Below, piece by piece: positions 32,501 to 44,170 of a DNA stretch of 64,000 nucleotides (the stretch's first letter is position 1; each line of letters starts with the position of its first letter). The notes under the pieces are model-generated. The model ran no database searches, was not told the origin of the DNA, and saw only the letters and a list, made by a program, of their open reading frames with translations. A program made the position numbers and the translations under genes. The DNA is taken from the NCBI GenBank assembly GCA_964036275.1, contig OZ038433.1, positions 39,155,336-39,219,335 of the forward strand, given 5' to 3'. Origin of the DNA: Litoditis marina. Taxonomy: Eukaryota; Nematoda; Chromadorea; Rhabditida; Rhabditidae.

Positions 32501-35500
32501 CAACTTCACACTATCAATTCGAATTAGAAGGACTACAGACAATCGTTTCCCTTGTGAATTAATGTTTTTCATTTGCCGTACTGTTCACAGATCGTTACCG
32601 GATAATAGGCTCTGGAGGGAATATGGGGGCTCAATAGCCATGACTGATATTTCGAATTAAACAGAGCCGGACGTGTAAACACTATGAAATACATTCCATA
32701 CAGGAAGGTGACAGCCAGAATTATGTACGTACGTACTGGACTGAAGACCAGTTCAGCTGCGGTTGGCCTGGAAAACAAAATGTCGAATGTAGAAACATCC
32801 CGGAACTTACATGCAATACAGGCTATCCCTCTAAGGATATGCGTCTTTTTTTCAGAAACATTTGCGTCAAATTACTGTTATTGGCCAGCCAGCAAAAGAT
32901 TGACGGTCGGGGGGAGTATGGGATACTTTTCGTCACCTCTGACCATTTTTAATTTTTCTCTCCCAGTTTTTACGTGCCCTCTCATTTTTATCATTAGAGT
33001 ATGCATAGCTCCGCAATGTTGTTCAAGTCTCGATGCTCGGGTAGAATACACGACTGTTATTTACCGAAATTCAACGAAAACTAATGTCCACTAACCATAC
33101 GATGCACATCAGACGATTAATCACGAGGATGAGACATAGGATGCACGAAGTGGCCCACATGCCTGCAAATGTTTCTGCACTGCACAGTTGTAATTTTTCA
33201 CAGAAACCATGTTTTAACAATGAAAAAGAAATCGGGTTTGTTACACAAAAACTACGTACGACTGTACTAATACCAATGACACTCAGGCACTGTTTTTGTG
33301 AAAGTGTTGTAGTCGGAAATAGGTGTTCATAACGTAAGTTAGAGTTTTTACGTCACAAAACGACAAGAAAATTATTATACATCTGCTTATGCGTACGTTT
33401 TCCGGTTTGACCTTATTGTTTATATTGCTTTCAGTACAAACGACTTTTGATTGGTGGGCTACTTGCAGTGATTTTACCTGTGACTATCTGTCCCGTAGAA
33501 TAGATCAGCTTAGGATAAGAACAGAAGACAGCACCATCGATAAGCAGATATCCTGAAAGCTCATATATTCAAATGGCACCCAACCACTGTGATAACTGCA
33601 ATAGTTCAAGATAACTGGACGATGTGAGACAATTTAGAACGAGACTGTATTTAGGGACAATTCCAGCATCATACGTGCATCCAACTGTCACGGACAAGCA
33701 TGATATATCAGTATTCCCCTTCTTAGCCCTCACTCGTGTTATTTTTCTTCAGTTTATTTCCAATACCAGTTGAAAAATTTTGTAATCTCACGTGAATATC
33801 ATATCTGAGATGTGTGGGGTAACCTTTCCAGAGATAAATCGAAATTTACACGTTTCCCTGATGAGCAATGTTTGAGGTTTTGACGCGCTCAGTCACGGTC
33901 GTATTACAGCCAAACTACAGCTAAATCAAACTACATTACTCATATTCAGTAGAACCGAATCAACTAAATTCTTAAAGGAGGACGATATGTGGACCAATCC
34001 CGTGTCAACGGTCCTTCAAACTGCAATTGAAAATGTATTGCAGTTTGAAGGACTTTAGCGTTGCGATTGGACCACATAATCGTCCTTCTTAACATGGAGT
34101 ACCGTGAAGTATACTGTCGATAAATGTGACAGCCATGTCTACCACTCCCATGCAGAACATTATTTTGTAACACGAGAACCCGATGAGTTTCTTCGAACAA
34201 AAAGCAACCACACACAGACCATAGAGAACCTGAAAAGAACAAGAGATGATGCTCATGATTCCTGCTCTATGCTTCAGCCAGGTGCACGGCGTATAGTGAG
34301 TTTGATTGCTACTTTGAGTTCTGCAGTGGATTACGAACCATTCAGTCCATTTCAATCACCAACAAACTGTCGGAAAACTGACAATTTACGCATTCGATTC
34401 TGTAACATCATGACCAAGAGAGTAGGTGTCAATTAATAGTTTATATGAATAAACTGTGTTTGTTGAGGTTTGGAAAGAAACAATTCATACAGTTTTCAAT
34501 AGAAGAGCCGCTCAATCTGTTTGAGCTTAATCGTCACCCACTCGATAGGAATGATGGGAACTATGTGAAACTAAGTGAATTTACGACTGTTTCTGGCTGG
34601 AGTCACGTTGTTGGACACGTGAAAAGGGTTTCTTACACTGAACAATTGAGCAAATTCGGCTCACGTCACATAGGAGACCACTCGTAATCCGAAATCTAAT
34701 GTTTCTGACCGGTCTTTCCAGGATTTAAAAACCAACTTTTCAGAAATGAAGCTAGTTTGTGAGCGTTAAGGCCTCTTCATACTGTTTTGTCAGCGGTAGC
34801 GGCAGTCAGCAAAGTAAATTCAATGATTGTTGCTATACGTACAGTGATCAAAGTCGATAACTACATTTTGCTCCTTGTGTGTGTCGCACACTAAAAAAGT
34901 ATGAAGGAACCCTAACGAGAACTTCAGAGAATTCACAATTTAGTAAAGCGGAAACGAACCAACCATTACTATCACTCCGAACATGATGGATAGAACTCCG
35001 TTCAATTCGTGTACCTGCCCAAGACTGGAAGACCATTCATCCGCTTCCATCTCACTCAAAATAAACATTTGCTCAACGACGACCTTGTTACAATTTCTCA
35101 AGTTAAAAAGTGTAAATACCGGAGACAACGTTAATTATGTATTTTCCGTCGCGTTGATTCAAGTATACTAGAAGTCGATTGAATAGTCACGTAAAGTTAG
35201 CATTCTAATAAGAGATCGTGCACTTTGTCCTTGCACGTTTCTGAGTTCTGCTGTGTTCAACATGTTTTGCGTGACTGGGCAATTGACTAACAACATACTG
35301 TGTTCATTAAAACGGGTAGTTATATATGGTGAGTAACACAATTCGGTCACATTATTAATATTTGAGACCACCGTTACTGCCACCAACCTGGAACGTCAGA
35401 AAGCTGTCGTATCCTACTTCAAACTAGACGCGTTGCGTGTCAGGAGAAAAACTCTGAGCTATACGAAGTAAATTTAATAGTCACGTAAAGTTAGCTTTCT

Positions 35501-35727
35501 GGTGAGGAATCGTGCACTTTGTACTTTTATGAGGTCTTATGTGTTTTACATGTTTCACGTGACTGCGCAATTTACTAATAGTATACTGTATACGTCAGAT
35601 CGTAAAATAGTCAGGTCGGTCCAAATAAAACTATCTGTCGACGTTGGTATCGGATACAAGACTTGACAACAACAAACTACCTGCAATCATAGCTGTTGTC
35701 CGAGCTGTCGTTGAACCAGTAGTCCAT
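29540..35727 (-). CDS. srt-class serpentine receptor (7TM GPCR), intact
   Basis: Ten exons: 35727-35681, 35054-34964, 34229-34103, 33552-33478, 33162-33096, 32767-32599, 32090-31962, 31471-31342, 30107-30034 and 29581-29540 (TAG). They sum to 951 bp, giving 316 residues, with every phase matching the other srt genes. It starts MDYWFNDSSDNSYDC and SEMEADEW. The membrane segments follow, with family marks LIGFSCYKIMFCMGVVDM, GAVFCSYPKLIYSTG, ILCLILVINRL, SPVRTYIILAVTFLYGMYF, QSWLLSP, NNFGLVGFTCCLYTFF and GCPPLIYLIMN. It ends NNQVQITSVVNRR. SRT receptors act in chemosensory neurons; the ligand is unknown. The second exon begins after GAG rather than CAG, and the exon-8 donor is GTCACG, both weaker than usual. 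Introns carry several MITEs. Confidence 0.88.
30881..30903. repeat. Poly-C run
   Basis: An uninterrupted run of more than 20 C within an intron of the intact srt gene. A similar run is at 23559-23577. Lengths of such runs are prone to assembly error. Confidence 0.7.
31669..31830. mobile_element. GGGTTGTTAA element with ACTCGAAAA repeats, short copy
   Basis: The left end is GGGTTGTTAAAAAAACTCG and the right end ACTCGATCAACAACCCTA. The interior is a run of ACTCGAAAA-type units. Lies in an intron of the intact srt gene. Related copies are at 36323-36930 and 60935-60961. Confidence 0.7.
33972..34092. mobile_element. Palindromic MITE, TTAA ends, copy in an srt intron
   Basis: TTAAAGGAGGACGATATGTG at the left and CATAATCGTCCTTCTTAA at the right are inverted ends. 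Most of the 121 bp can pair, including TTCAAACTGCAAT against ATTGCAGTTTGAA. It ends 11 bp from the 3' border of the third exon. Confidence 0.8.
34528..34543. repeat. Solo end of the foldback element family
   Basis: TTAATCGTCACCCACTC-type sequence equal to the right end of the 27.7-kb foldback element, preceded by TTTGAGC. No matching left end was found nearby, so it is a remnant. It lies in the intron between the second and third srt exons. Confidence 0.5.
34759..34916. repeat. MITE related to the 15.0-kb element
   Basis: TTAAGGCCTCTTCATACT at the left and AGTATGAAGGAACCCTAAC at the right are inverted ends, resembling the AGGCCGCATTCATACT ends of the 15003-15169 MITE. The centre is different. 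Confidence 0.5.
35168..35600. repeat. Two MITE copies with AATTGA-AGTCACGTGAAAC ends
   Basis: Copy one, about 35168-35300, starts GTCGATTGAATAGTCACGTA and ends TTTTGCGTGACTGGGCAATT. Copy two, about 35466-35590, starts AATTTAATAGTCACGTAAAG and ends TTTCACGTGACTGCGCAATT. Both share ATCGTGCACTTTGT in the middle. Other copies are at 37395-37690 (interrupted) and 59668-59785. Confidence 0.65.
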
Positions 35728-36048
35728 TGTCTCGACACAGAGTGAAGTGGAGCTACAGTGATCTCCTCAAATCACCTGCGAGACAGTATTCCCTAGTGTA
35801 CTAGATTAGAATATTAATTCTAAATTGAGCAGAACACCTGCCGCACAAGTACTCGACAGGGAAGTTGCTCTTTTTCAGAGAACAGTATTCGTTTCTAATT
35901 CGATCGCTATATTCAAGTTATGTACCGCGCGTAGATTGATCATTACATACTAGAATAAGGGTAAAAAGTCACGTAAGACGAATGAAACCGTTTGCAGTTC
36001 TGAACTCTCCTATGAACTGCACGTAGTCATGATCTGGTATGTCTAACC

Positions 36049-36229
36049 TCTCTCTCTTTCTCTTCATCTTCTTTATTTCTCTCTCTCTCTCTCCTTTGCT
36101 CTCTTTCATTGTCTTCCATTTCTGTTTCTCGCTTCTCTCTCCCCATCTTTTTTGTCTGCTCATATAATCTGTCGCTTTCTCTCTCCCATACTCTCTCTCT
36201 ATCTCGTTCTCTCTCACACACACTCTCTT

Positions 36230-36317
<88 letters not shown>
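36049..36317. repeat. (CT)n microsatellite
   Basis: Mostly CT dinucleotides, a pure run from about 36229 to 36317. It creates long Ser/Leu and Arg/Glu ORFs that are not genes. Confidence 0.95.
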
Positions 36318-36321
<4 letters not shown>

Positions 36322-36322
36322 C

Positions 36323-36930
36323 TAGGGTTGTTAAAGTCGAACTCGAAACTCGACTCGACTCGAAAAAACTCGAAAATTTTCGAGTTGAGCCGAACTCGAA
36401 ACTCGAAAACTCGAAATTTCTCAAAACTCGAAAACTCGAAAACTCGAAATTTTCCAAAAACGCGACAACTCGAAAACTCGAAAACTCGAAATTTTCCAAA
36501 ACTCGAAAACTCGAAAACTCGAAAACTCGAAATTTCCCAAAACTCGAAAACTCGAAAAATCGAAAACTCGAAATTTTGAACGCGAAAACTCGAAAATCAA
36601 AATTTCGGACTCGAAAAATGTCTCTTTTTGGGTCCAAAAACACTCAAAACTCGACTCGACTCGAAAAAACTCGAAAATTTTCGAGTTGAGTCGAACTCGA
36701 AACTCGAAAACTCGAAATTTCCCAAAACTCAAAAACTCGAAAACTCGAAAACTCGAAATTTCCCAGAACTCGAAAACTCGAAAACTCGAAAACTCGAAAT
36801 TTTTCAAAACTCGAAAACTCGAAATTTCCCAAAACTCGAAAACTCGAAAACTCGAAAACTCGAAATTTCCCAAAACTCGAAAACTCGAAAACTCGAAAAC
36901 TCGAAATTTTGAACTCGATTAACAACCCTA
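36323..36930. mobile_element. GGGTTGTTAA element filled with ACTCGAAAA satellite, long copy
   Basis: The left end is AGGGTTGTTAAAGTCGAACT and the right end CTCGATTAACAACCCTA, inverted copies of each other at their tips. The interior is tandem ACTCGAAA/ACTCGAAATTTTCC units. A central spacer at about 36600-36640 carries a small palindrome (GGACTCG ... GGGTCC). The segment after the spacer repeats the opening segment. The flanking ACT on both sides may be a target duplication. Confidence 0.75.
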
Positions 36931-37070
36931 CTCGTTACCTGTCTTTCCCTCTCTCTCGTTACCTGTCTTTTTCACTAAATTGGAGGACGCATGGGGCATG
37001 GCTCGCAAGGTACAAACGGAACAAACTTTTTGATTTTCACTTCAAAATGCTCTAAAAAAATTCTAAGGCC

Positions 37071-37194
37071 TTAAAGTAGGACGATTATGTGATCCAATCG
37101 CAACGCTTCAGTCCTTCAAACTGCAATACATTTTTCAATTGCAGTTTAATGGACCGTTGACACGGGATCGGTCCTCATAATCGTCCTTCTTTAA
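37071..37194. mobile_element. Palindromic MITE, TTAA ends, intergenic copy
   Basis: TTAAAGTAGGACGATTATGT and CATAATCGTCCTTCTTTAA are inverted ends. It is the best-preserved of the three copies in the window. Confidence 0.8.
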
Positions 37195-37394
37195 CATAAG
37201 GGTGAATTCTATCAATTTAGGGTCTAGTATATGTAATTAGAATTAGAAAGGAAAAGGAGCAACTTTTTTTCATTATTAGCATCTGTAGTATAGGTGTGGT
37301 GAGCGTGAATAAATTATATGTTAAACAGAATAAAACCCGCAATTAACCTTAATAGCAATCGTGTCCGTTCGCAAACAAACGTCCTATACTAGAA

Positions 37395-37690
37395 GTACAT
37401 TGAATAGTCACGTAATTTAAGCATTCTAATAAGAAATCGTGCACTTTGTCAATGCACGTTTTTGAGTTCTGAGTACGTATGCTAGAAGATCCCGGCACCT
37501 TCATCCCATACTGCGTCTCCTCAAACATACGCAAGTTCTCTGCTCTTACATCCCGCCGGGATACGAGAGGTGCGAAATAGTGAGGCAGAGCGAGAGACGC
37601 AGGATGGGATGAAGATGCCGGGATCTTCTAGCATACGTACTCTGTTGTGATTAACATGGTTCACGTGACTTTGCAATTGACTGTAAGTCT
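37395..37690. repeat. AGTCACGT MITE interrupted by the CTG-target MITE
   Basis: The left part ATTGAATAGTCACGTAATTT and right part TTCACGTGACTTTGCAATTG are the two ends of the AGTCACGT family. The middle is split by the palindromic MITE at 37471-37641. Confidence 0.65.
37471..37641. mobile_element. Palindromic MITE with CTG target duplication, copy 2
   Basis: The ends are AGTACGTATGCTAGAAGATC and its exact inverse. Flanked by CTG at 37468-37470 and 37642-37644. Nested in an AGTCACGT MITE, where the paralogs read GTTCTGCTGTG without interruption. Confidence 0.8.
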
Positions 37691-37699
37691 ATTCTATTC

Positions 37700-38690
37700 T
37701 TTTGAGAAATAAGACGAACACTTCATTTTCTCAATATCTCGTTTTCCCTTCCTGATTAGCTTCATTGACCTAAAGTACAACTAGATAAAAATATGAACAT
37801 CCGCGTTGAGTATTTCGCGAAAATAAGGTAATAGGCAGCCCACTCGATATAAAAATTAACGTGCACACTGCACAACCTACTCGTGGATATTAACTAACCA
37901 GTTGTGGCCGCGTTAGCAGCTTAGTGTCTCTTAGATGTTAGTCATACTTAGCGACAACTTGGCGCATGAGTAAGTGCTTCAAGTGTATATTGGGGAAATA
38001 CAGAGGAAGTAAAACAATTCAAACCACTTTTGTTACTCATGCATACTTATTGCGCTGCAGCTAAATTCAATTAACCGTTTTATGAAAACACGCTGATTGA
38101 CTAAGTGTCCGCCACATCTGGCGGAAGTAGAGTATCTTTCTTTCAACATCAACATGGAGCCTATAAATTAGTTTATCAGTAATTGTCATGACAATCGTAT
38201 TGGGTTCCAGATTGAAAAAGGAAAAAAAACACAAATTAGGGCATAGGAAACCATAGAACAAAGAAAAATATGTACAGTTAATCAAAAACTGAGAATACAT
38301 CTATCCGCAACTGGAAAAGCATGAAAATCAGCGTACAAATAAATATTTGATTTCACCGTTATGGACAAGGGTCACGAGTCTGTTTTTTTCTTTATTCATA
38401 TAGTTTGTTATTGAACACAAGGTCCAACTACCACTTGGGTGAGTGGGTCAATATTGCGATATTATGAGTGTGCATAACAATCGAAAAAAACATTTGAGTT
38501 ATATGGATTCAAACTAAGTACGTGAAAACGTGAGATACGCAATATTTCTACAGATTTTCTTTACGATCGACAGAGATTCTTATGGGAGCACAACAATAAA
38601 TACATTTATATTTTCTGTTTGTTCAAATATAATATCTACCTGACGAACAGGAACATTTGTGTCTAGTTTTATCATGAGAATTTTGCGATT
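37700..38690. other. Intergenic stretch, nothing recognised
   Basis: AT-rich sequence between the MITEs and the 3' end of the next srt gene. The short minus-strand ORF at 38067-38300 has no splice or family support. Confidence 0.4.
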
Positions 38691-38694
38691 TACT

Positions 38695-41600
38695 TCAGCC
38701 TCCGCTTCGAGAGACGCGATGAGCAGATGTAACGGCGATATTCGTGACATCATTCTAAAAGCAAACCGCTTTTGGGAAAGTCAGATATTTGAATACTCAA
38801 ACATTCGGTATAAACTCTCACATGCCACCGGAACATAACTTTTGCCAAAAGTGCACCAAGCGACACAGGATGGGATCAAAGTTCATATATATTTCACCCG
38901 CAATGGAAACTGAATCCACGGTTCAATCTTCGCCGACATTATCTGCTTCAAAACAGCAGTACAGACTAGAATGACGAACCGAATAGCTCAGAGGATTCGA
39001 GTGTGTTTTTGATACTTTTGATACAAATTAGTCTTCAAGTTCTCTACAACAGTTGTTTTTGGGTTAAATGAGTTGAACTTACCCTAACACCCAGTGTGCG
39101 CAGTAACTTGTTACGAATAGTTCTGTTCATTCCCAGATAGATAAACGCAGGGCAACCTGAAAGGTCAATGTACACAATGGAATCATGATGAGCCATGATT
39201 TTCGCTCACCGACCCCTGATCATGTCTTTATCAGGGTGGTTCCATAGAGAAGCTGAGCAGTATTTTTCTATATTAGGTATATATGTTTTCTATATAGTGT
39301 TTTGAACAAAATTTAAACAAATTGTGTCACTAAGACTTTTGGATGGTGGTATGATTAAGTTAATGTGCTCAGTAAGAGATGTATTCAAAACCGTTTCGAC
39401 CCTGATTCAAGACGGTTTTGGGTTTTCTCAGAGGGTTGAGTCATCATCAGTTGAACCCCTCTGAGAAGATGAAAACAGGACGAAAAAACTTACTGACCGT
39501 CTTCCAGCGGAGAACTGAGAGAAATGAACAGTTATGTTTCAGTTTCATTCTGATTTTATTGATACTTCCGGCTGCACGCGAGCAAATAACGGCGAAAAAG
39601 AATCATCGCGAAAAGCTTGTAAGTTCAAATTACCCGGAACTGACCTAATAATCAATCGCTGCTTGTACGAGATAAACCTCTTTTCTATTCCCAGTATGAA
39701 TGTCGTGATTATCATATCAATTTTACTACCTATTATCAGGTTCTCTAATTACAATAACTTTACCTTGTCCCAACTGCCAGCCCATATGTCCTAATATGAT
39801 GATGAAATGGGGAACGGGTACAAAGTTCATGATCACGTAGATGATGGAGGCTCCCATGTTAACCAGGCATATAACGGAGGACTGCACGAAAATCTAAATG
39901 AGGTTTACTGGAAGCGAATGGAACAGTCACAATAGTTTAACAGCTTGTATGATTCTCATCATATCAATCCTCATTACTCCAGCTCAACTTCGGCAGCTCG
40001 AGAATGACATTTATGTGGACATTGTCAGTTTCAAGCGCGTTATCCTAGTTCCAACTCACCTGGTTGTGAGCGCGATGAGCTCCGCTACTTTCACTCAATT
40101 CCTGTTGGATTTTCTTTCCCAACGCCAGATAGAAGAAGACATACAGACAGCACGTGAAACCCACGAGGAAGAGGTTGTTGGCCGAGTGAAGCGGGTTTTG
40201 GTACTGAAATCACTCAAAAACAGTAAACTCGTAACGGGGTTTCGATTAGGAGCGGAAGTGTTCCGAGTGCAGCTAAATACAAGCTGCAAAAATTATTGTG
40301 CAAACATTAAGTGCAGCAATATAAAACAGCCCATATGTGTACATTTCTCTCGAAAAATCTGCTCTAACGTCAATAAACGCTGGCCGAGCAAATTTATGAC
40401 TCGGTAGAGTTAACTCGAACGCAATAGGGGAACCAGCCCCCCCCCCCTCCTCTTCTGGTAACCAGAATTCGGTCCCATAACTATTACACCGACCTTCATT
40501 GTTTGGTTTGGAAAAATGAAGGGGTTGAAGAACCATGACTGGTAGACCGAGGTAAAAACAACTGGAGAAGTGAAAAAGATGAAGTAGCTGCCATAGAGAA
40601 GGGCAGGCAAGATGAACAGATACGTACGGGCTCCACTGAATACCCAACGAGCTGTCTCCGATCTGCAGAACAATGTCGACTAGTAGCACTTACAGTATAT
40701 CTTTTCTACAAACGATACAACTGTTGTTAATTCTCACTTTTTACGTATGATACAACTGTTGTTTATTCTCACTTTCCAAGTCATGTACTTACAAAATGTG
40801 AGGACAATGGATACCATGGGTCATTTACCACTCACGCAGTTCAATAGCGTACAGTTTTCATTAATAATTGAGGGTTTCTCAGCTTTTCTCTATTTAGCAT
40901 GAGTTACGAATATGAATAGTGTTTCTATCGTCGTACATTGTGTAAATGGGCCTGCTCTTGAATTCAAATTTGATAAGCGCGTACACAACTCTGTATCTAT
41001 CACAAAACATGGCTCAACTTCAGCTACAAACAAAGCAGTACAGCACTGTGTGGGATATCTCGCGATTTATAAACGAATTTCACTTAAGAACTGAAGTCTC
41101 ACGTCTTATGAAACGTGAATGGTAATCAACATATACGTAGTGTAATACGTCAACCGAAAATTTTGTTTTGTGTAGAGATCAGACTATATCTCACAGGGAT
41201 TCCATTCTTTCGCTCCGCAATGTACGGATTTTACATTGTTTGTCCCGCATTCACTATGGAATTAGAATCATGTGCTGAAAGCTTTTTGTTCCAAATGCCA
41301 GTAGTCATTCGAGATGTTACTATAATAGTAGATCATGAATGTCATGTGAATACATGTAAGATAATCCCATCACACGGGTCCTTCCATTGTTTGTCAAAGG
41401 TTACCTCCAAATCTCCAATATTCTGTTTATAACGAGTGTTAGGCAGAGCATGCAAGACGTACACCACAGTCCTGAAACTCAAAAAATGGCTGGAGAAAAA
41501 AATGAACCTTTTCACAGATGTGCGATCATAATGAACTTACATCTTTGTGAAAATCGCCGAACACTACTCTTATTCACATTCTTATTTACAAGTCATCTAC

Positions 41601-42856
41601 TCTCCTGTCTCATCTACGATCACCATGGCAATTTCATGATTTTGTTGTGTCGAAACTTTTTTTCAAAACTCACCCACTCCGAACAAACCAGCAACATATA
41701 TCAACTTTGGATAAGAGCAAAACACGGCACCTCTGATGAGGAGAAACCCTGAAGAAACTACTTGTGAAACACACTCACATGTGATTACGCTAATTTTTTC
41801 CTCAAGCACATCATGGTTTTAGTGAATGCCACTGAAAACTGAGCTAGTTGGTTGGTGCAAATGCAGTTTGTTAGCGAAGGTCGCGTAGGTTTTACATTTG
41901 TTTTCCACTCTTGTTGAGTCTGCGAGAAATACGAGTTCACTGAGATAAATGATAAAACAATAAAATTAAGAAAAATAAGACTTATGTATCGTATTGCTCG
42001 TATTACATCCGAATTCGTGGCCAAAAGGATGGCGTTTAACCAACTACGCTGTGGCAGTGGTACGGAGACGATAAGTATCGGTTCATTTGAGAAACAAATG
42101 AGAATGTTCAGATCACACGGGGATGTTTTCTTATGTTATGTTTGAAGAAAAAATGAGTTCTCACCATGGATGAAGGAATTCACCACAATGGCTGACATGT
42201 CAATTATGCCAAGCACAAACATTATTTTGAAGCAAGAGTAAGCGAAGAGGTCCTTCGATCCTATGACTATCAGACAAGGAAAGTACAGTAACTGAAAGTT
42301 CTTTCTCACAACAAAAACAGACTGAATCTCAAATTATAAGAGTCGATTTTTTCTCGTTACTCACCTGTTTGACCCGCAGAACAAGAGGAAAATAAGATAC
42401 AGACACGGCTATTGATTTGTGAATTTGGAATATATCTATCGAAAATTATTACCTCCACAAGGATACCATAGAGAATGGAGAAAACACCCCAGTAGAAGTG
42501 TTTCACGCCATCACGCTCCGTCCATTCGTCAGAGGTCAAAACGCTGAAATAGAGTTCAAGCTGACACAACTCAAAAACAACAACAGAACATGAGAATGTT
42601 TACCGTCTCGTTTTCCTAATGTTTGCGTTTTTGCAACTGCGTCTAATAATTCAGATTTTTTGTAAGTTTTATTATCATTCTGCGCACATTCGAGCTCTCA
42701 AAGACATGTTGGATCGCGAATACACATAATGTTTCCTTTTTTAAACTGTTTTTCACGAGAATATTGAGAACTCAAATTGTTCTCCTCAGCCTATATTTAC
42801 CTGCAGTTGTAGCGTGCAATCGACTGAACTCCACCATTCTCAATTACCCACTCCAT
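38695..42856 (-). CDS. srt-class serpentine receptor (7TM GPCR), intact
   Basis: Ten exons: 42856-42801, 42543-42453, 42291-42165, 41748-41674, 41471-41405, 40662-40494, 40203-40060, 39893-39764, 39156-39083 and 38754-38695 (TGA). The sum is 993 bp, 330 residues, all phases consistent. The N-terminus MEWVIENGGVQSIARYNC is followed by LTSDEWTERDG, the SRT pattern of a short outer tail with YNC/EEW. Later marks: LYFPCLIVIGSKDLF, FCSYPKLIYVAG, MLCLTLVINRILEIW, FSGARTYLFILPALLYGSYF, QSWFFNPFIF, NNLFLVGFTCCLYVFF, GHMGWQLGQ, PAFIYLGMNRTIRN, ending TSAHRVSRSGG. The sixth-exon donor (AAG|GTCGGT) is weak, so slight extension is possible. No lesion seen. It is closer to the 48-62-kb gene than to the 29.5-kb gene. 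Ligand and cell type are unknown. Confidence 0.9.
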
Positions 42857-42890
42857 TCAGCAAATTTCTCTGCGAGTGTCACCTAGGTTC

Positions 42891-42964
42891 AGTTGTAGTT
42901 TGATCTGAGAACACAGCATAAATATTTTTATCTCGTCAGAAATACACAAAGATCAAACCACAAC
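42891..42964. repeat. MITE of the TTGTAGTTTGATC family
   Basis: AGTTGTAGTTTGATCTGAGA and CAAAGATCAAACCACAACG are inverted ends. It lies 35 bp upstream of the start codon of the 38.7-42.9-kb srt gene, so it sits in its promoter region. Confidence 0.65.
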
Positions 42965-44170
42965 GAGTAGGATGACAAAGTGAGTTTATGTTCGCGTTTC
43001 CTGGAGATGTTCCCGTGCAGACGAGTTCTTCAAACTCTGATTATCAAACAACAATCAATCGGACTGGTTCAAATGCAACTATACATAGTTATTTTACCCT
43101 TCTCTTTTCCCATGTTGTTATACGTTGGTGGTTACAATTTCACGGTGAGTGACGTGACCAAAAAAGTGTTGAGTGTGGTTTAGCATAGAGCTGATCAATA
43201 TGATAACACAGTGTGAAACGAGCTGTTTCATTCAACATACTGTAACTCCTAGACGGATGAAGAGATGCAACCGAATCTGTGGTGAAGTGGGTGAACACCA
43301 CTAGCCGATATATACGGTTTGTTTGTGATTCGATGCACCTTTTATAGGCAGTTTGGTTGTGTCGTCACGCTTTAATCCGAAAGATAACAACGGTACTCGG
43401 ATAAGTTCACCACTTACGCAACTTAGAAGTAGCCATTGTGTACATTGCGCAAGCCATAAATAACATGACAAAACTAAAGATTTGGTGGCAACCTATGTAC
43501 TCAAAGTTGTTTGACAGTTTGATGACACTTTGCTAACGATCATAAGCTAGATCTCCACGGAACATTGAGATTTTGAAGATAATAAAAAAGGGTTATATCT
43601 GGTTTGATCTAAATACATGAAAAGGTCAAACGACGTCAGAGGATCGAACTCACGTCACGGAGTCCTCTATCATCTCGGAGAAGTATAGTTCACGGCCAGA
43701 AACAGAATTGCCAATATTATGCAACCATTCTCAGCAGATTGGCCAGTCACGTTTATAGCGGCTCGAGATGTGCTGGTCAGAGAAACGCAGGGTTTCAGCC
43801 TGTCTGCGTCCTCATTGACTTTCGTGCCATCTCACTCAATTTGAACTCAAATAAAGAGTCTTGCAACAATATATAGTTCTGTGGTGGTTCAGTGGTATGA
43901 AAAAGTGAGTATGGCCGAGATCTTTTACCTGAACAACGGGATGCAATGTAATAACGACAAGGAAACCGACTAGACGTTGCGCCTTACCTTTGTGGTTCGT
44001 CGACAGCATTATATGTACAACAAAACACCTTTATGGTCATTTTATAGTTTTCAAAGAGTACAAAAAACGCGTTGTGGGCCGGTATTTATGACTCACGTGA
44101 TATAACAAACAACAGAAACAAAGTCTGGCAAGACAACAAAACATTTGCAATTTGCACTCGCTAAGTATGT
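42965..44170. other. Intergenic stretch between srt gene and LTR element
   Basis: No exon-like sequence recognised on either strand. Presumably includes upstream regulatory DNA of the minus-strand srt gene. Confidence 0.4.

Noticed and set aside
35969..36579. Long ORFs on both strands (Ser/Leu-rich and Arg/Glu-rich) near 36 kb
   Set aside because: They are translations of the (CT)n run and of ACTCGAAAA units. All frames stay open because the repeats lack stop codons.
36421..36925. ORFs reading as SSFRVFEF or NSKTRKLE repeats
   Set aside because: Products of the ACTCGAAAA satellite inside the GGGTTGTTAA element, open on both strands, with no protein signature.
40273..40689. 138-aa minus-strand ORF starting MLLVDIVLQIGDSSLG
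   Set aside because: It runs in a different frame through the sixth exon of the intact srt gene. The srt frame has the family motifs and correct splice phases.
41115..41752. Plus-strand ORFs of 105-121 aa
   Set aside because: Antisense to srt exons and introns. The minus-strand exons have splice sites and family motifs.
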